Below are positions 61,796 through 64,000 of a DNA stretch of 64,000 bases, one piece after another. This stretch comes from Bifidobacterium adolescentis ATCC 15703 (GTDB lineage Bacteria; Actinomycetota; Actinomycetes; Actinomycetales; Bifidobacteriaceae): assembly GCF_000010425.1 (NCBI RefSeq), contig NC_008618.1, forward strand, positions 2,025,646-2,089,645. Reading direction: 5' to 3'. A program made the position numbers and the translations under genes. Every line of letters starts with the position of its first letter. The first letter of the stretch is position 1. Under the pieces are notes generated by a model. The model was not told the origin of the DNA and ran no database searches. It was given only the letters and a program-made list of their open reading frames with translations.

Positions 61796-62833
61796 TTATT
61801 TCTTCTTCTTCTTTTTGCGGCTTGGCTGCTGACGCTGGAAGCCGTTCTTTTCCTTCGCCTCCGCGGCCTTCTTGGCTTTCTGCAGCTCCTCCTCTTCGAG
61901 GGACGGCAGACCGGCCTTGGCGCGGCGGGCGTTCTCGTGGGCGTGGTCGCGCTTTTCCTTCGCTTCGGCGGCCGGGGATCCCGGAGTCGGGAAGACGTGG
62001 ATCTGCCAGACGGAACGCAGCAGGTTGCAGATGTTGTTGGTCAACCAGTACACCAGCACTGCGAACGGCATGGCGACGCCGGAGAAGATGTACATGATCG
62101 GGAACATCCACAGCATCATCTTCTGCATCATTTCAGTCTGCTTGTTCGCAGCGCTCTGGGCCATGTTGCGCTTCATGCTGTTGTACTGCATGAGCCACAG
62201 GCAGAAGCACATCAACGCCACGAAGATGCCGATGATGATCTTGCCGTGGATGTCGGCGGTGGTGAAGTTCTCGGCCACGTTCACGCCGAACACGTTGGTG
62301 GAGGTGAACTGCTTGGCGGTGGCGATGTCGAAGGCGCCGAGGCCGGAACCGTTCCTGAACTTGCCACGGGCGATGTATGGAATGGCCGACAGGGTGTAGA
62401 ACATGCACATGAACACAGGACCCTGCACGAACATAGGCAGCATCGACGTGCAGCCGCCCATCGGGTTCGCGTCGTTGTCCTGGTAGAGCTTCATCATCTC
62501 GCGTTGCAAAGCCTCTTTGCTGGCGGGATCGTTCTTGCCTTTGTACTTGTTTTGGATGCGCTGCATCTTGGGCTGCAAAACGGCCATCTGGGCCTGCATC
62601 TTGCGCATGCCCTTCATGGACTTGTAGAACAGCGGGAACACGCACGCCTGGACCACAATCACCAGGAACACGATGGACATGACCCACGAGAAACCGATCT
62701 CGTTCATGCCCAGCATCACCATGAATCGGTGGAATCCGGCCATAATCTGCGTCATGAGCCACTCGACGGGGTACAGGAGCTTGTACAGCCAGCCCCAGAA
62801 ACCACTATCGAGGAGGAATTGATCTTGATTCAT
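61796..62833 (-). CDS. yidC: Membrane protein insertase YidC
   Basis: 345-residue Oxa1/YidC insertase with five helices; MKGMRKMQAQMAVLQPKMQRIQNKYKGK is the cytoplasmic loop and GGCTSMLPMFVQGPVFM follows. The C-terminus is rich in Lys/Arg and ends in six Lys, a ribosome-contacting type tail. Start ATG overlaps the yidD stop (TAATG). Confidence 0.95.
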   Translation of the reverse strand: MNQDQFLLDSGFWGWLYKLLYPVEWLMTQIMAGFHRFMVMLGMNEIGFSWVMSIVFLVIVVQACVFPLFYKSMKGMRKMQAQMAVLQPKMQRIQNKYKGKNDPASKEALQREMMKLYQDNDANPMGGCTSMLPMFVQGPVFMCMFYTLSAIPYIARGKFRNGSGLGAFDIATAKQFTSTNVFGVNVAENFTTADIHGKIIIGIFVALMCFCLWLMQYNSMKRNMAQSAANKQTEMMQKMMLWMFPIMYIFSGVAMPFAVLVYWLTNNICNLLRSVWQIHVFPTPGSPAAEAKEKRDHAHENARRAKAGLPSLEEEELQKAKKAAEAKEKNGFQRQQPSRKKKKKK

Positions 62834-63165
62834 TACAGGCCATTCTCCTTATCGCCTATAGGTTCATCTACATCCAGAGGCGTGAGACGAGGCTCCTCAT
62901 GTGCCTTCGACCACGAACATCTGTAAAACAAGGAATAGAGCTGTGGAACGTCGTCGATTCCTCCACGGTTCCACTGGTTGCAACGAAGAAGGCGTAATAA
63001 CGCAAGAAGGCCACCTTTAAGGCAGCCAAATCGTTCAATCGCCTGAATCGCATAACTGGAGCAGCTGGGATAATACCGGCACCGAGGTGCGGTATGGGCG
63101 GAAATATGTTTCTGATACCAGCGGATGAGCCGCACCATCCAATTGCGATGATGCCCCTTGCTCAT
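62833..63165 (-). CDS. yidD: Membrane protein insertion efficiency factor YidD
   Basis: 110 residues, with the family core [20 protein letters not shown], including the conserved Cys pairs, and amphipathic surrounding helices. It assists YidC at the membrane. Overlaps rnpA by 4 nt and yidC by 1 nt. Confidence 0.95.
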   Translation of the reverse strand: MSKGHHRNWMVRLIRWYQKHISAHTAPRCRYYPSCSSYAIQAIERFGCLKGGLLALLRLLRCNQWNRGGIDDVPQLYSLFYRCSWSKAHEEPRLTPLDVDEPIGDKENGL

Positions 63166-63527
63166 TGTCGGGAAGCGGTTTTACGTTTCACCGCTTCGAA
63201 ACACGATGCCATCTGCTGCTCAAGCGACAGGAAATCGGCACGTGCGGCACTTGGCTTGGCACGCAACACGATATCGCAGGATTCAGGTAATAGTGATTCG
63301 TACTTTCGTGCAAGCACACGGAAACGCCTTTTCACGGCGTTGCGCGTGACCGCGTTGCCAACAGCTTTGGAAACGGCCAAGCCGACACGGCGGCCTTGCA
63401 CCGTCGCTGTATCGCCCGTTACGACATCGTCGTGCATCAGATAATGCACGACGATGTCTTCTCGCGATACCCTACGACGGCGTTTGAGCACCGCAACAAA
63501 ATCGCGATGGCTTTTCAGCCGTTCCAC
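63162..63527 (-). CDS. rnpA: Ribonuclease P protein component
   Basis: 121-residue RnpA, which helps RNase P cleave 5' leaders of tRNAs. The RNR signature [16 protein letters not shown] and [13 protein letters not shown] are typical. It is 20 nt after rpmH. Confidence 0.95.
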   Translation of the reverse strand: MERLKSHRDFVAVLKRRRRVSREDIVVHYLMHDDVVTGDTATVQGRRVGLAVSKAVGNAVTRNAVKRRFRVLARKYESLLPESCDIVLRAKPSAARADFLSLEQQMASCFEAVKRKTASRQ

Positions 63528-63547
63528 CGCTCTATGCCACTAAAAAA

Positions 63548-63682
63548 TCAGGCAGCGAGGGACTTGCGGCCCTTGGCGCGGCGACGGTTGATCAGAGCGC
63601 GGCCTGCGCGGGTGCGCATGCGCTGACGGAAACCGTGCTTCATGTGGCGACGGCGGTTGTTCGGCTGGAATGTCCTCTTCAT
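63548..63682 (-). CDS. rpmH: Ribosomal protein L34
   Basis: 44 residues starting [18 protein letters not shown] and ending GRKSLAA, the complete family. The longer in-frame ATG at 63730 adds a non-homologous extension and is rejected. Confidence 0.96.
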   Translation of the reverse strand: MKRTFQPNNRRRHMKHGFRQRMRTRAGRALINRRRAKGRKSLAA

Positions 63683-64000
63683 AATTAATGCTCCCGGTGT
63701 TTTTAGCCATGCCAAGGCACGGCTCCTCATGAGTCAAGCTCTACTAAATTACTCTGACCCCTGAACAGATTGTCGCGTCGTCCATTTTTCTTCACATTTT
63801 CATGGGGATTCCCCGCATAAAACAATCCACATAATCGTTGCGATTCCGCCGAATTCCCCCACAAAAGTTATCCACAAACTACAACAATGTTATTCACATT
63901 TCAATCTTTTCAACACGCACGCCGGTGGATAACTCGGGGAAAAGAGAGTACAAATATACAGTTGCACATCAGTGGTACGTCTGTCGAGAAAGGATTATCC
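63683..64000. other. Origin-type region upstream of dnaA
   Basis: AT-richer interval with DnaA boxes: TTATCCACA 63868-63876, TTATTCACA 63890-63898, GGTGGATAA 63924-63932. The window ends in an AAAGGA-type ribosome site, with dnaA expected immediately beyond. It also carries the rpmH promoter, which I could not place exactly. Confidence 0.8.

Overview
The window is a chromosomal stretch of a Bifidobacterium. The evidence is a high-GC actinobacterial gene set, bifidobacterial carbohydrate genes (GH42, GH2, GH31 and inverted-domain GH3 enzymes, a GPH galactoside symporter) and a bifidobacterial-type 16S rRNA gene read on the minus strand. The species cannot be fixed from reading alone. The right edge is the replication-origin flank: rpmH, rnpA, yidD, yidC, jag, rsmG, parA and parB run away from a DnaA-box-containing region that ends where dnaA should begin.

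Layout. (1) 1-5.4 kb: 5' part of an MsmK/UgpC-type sugar ABC ATPase gene, a LytTR response regulator with an AgrC-like histidine kinase, a ClC channel, and a small ORF. (2) 5.4-11.7 kb: GtrA-like membrane protein and GH3 beta-glucosidase (minus), then a small membrane protein and a GH31 alpha-glucosidase (plus). (3) 11.7-13.1 kb: debris of two IS3-family elements. (4) 13.2-25 kb: galactoside/amino-sugar region with nagA and a GH42 beta-galactosidase, a gene-poor stretch rich in hairpins, a 40-42-residue small protein with its own terminator, a divergent lacS/lacZ pair, and a LacI regulator with a palindromic operator at its own start. (5) 25-31.3 kb: accessory and decaying material: a solo IS end fused to a truncated AraC regulator, a GNAT acetyltransferase, a PD-(D/E)XK nuclease, a frameshifted GntR regulator and a 5'-truncated membrane GH3. 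(6) 31.4-37.2 kb: complete 16S-23S-5S rRNA operon, minus strand, no spacer tRNA. (7) 37.5-48.5 kb: full-length membrane GH3, Ser/Thr kinase, DsbA-like thioredoxin, tRNA-Thr with a structured C-rich-loop 3' transcript, then rpf-like/ksgA/ispE and a LytR_C protein. (8) 48.5-64 kb: cca, then a plus-strand operon nudix/DUF6049-like/murJ/pseudokinase and trxB, facing the minus-strand origin cluster parB-parA-rsmG-jag-yidC-yidD-rnpA-rpmH.

How it fits together. The glycosidases and LacS feed galactose- and glucose-containing oligosaccharides into the cell. The murJ operon, kinases, Rpf-like protein, ParABS system and YidC/YidD/RnpA machinery form the conserved growth and segregation core next to oriC. 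Six parS sites lie between 56.6 and 61.8 kb, some inside coding sequence. A second DnaA-box cluster lies between parA and rsmG.

Most interesting to follow up: the putative regulatory RNA downstream of tRNA-Thr (three consecutive hairpins with C-rich loops), the tiny, strongly codon-biased protein at 18414-18542 whose promoter carries 9-bp direct repeats, the pair of inverted-domain membrane GH3 genes flanking the rRNA operon, and the off-site DnaA-box cluster.
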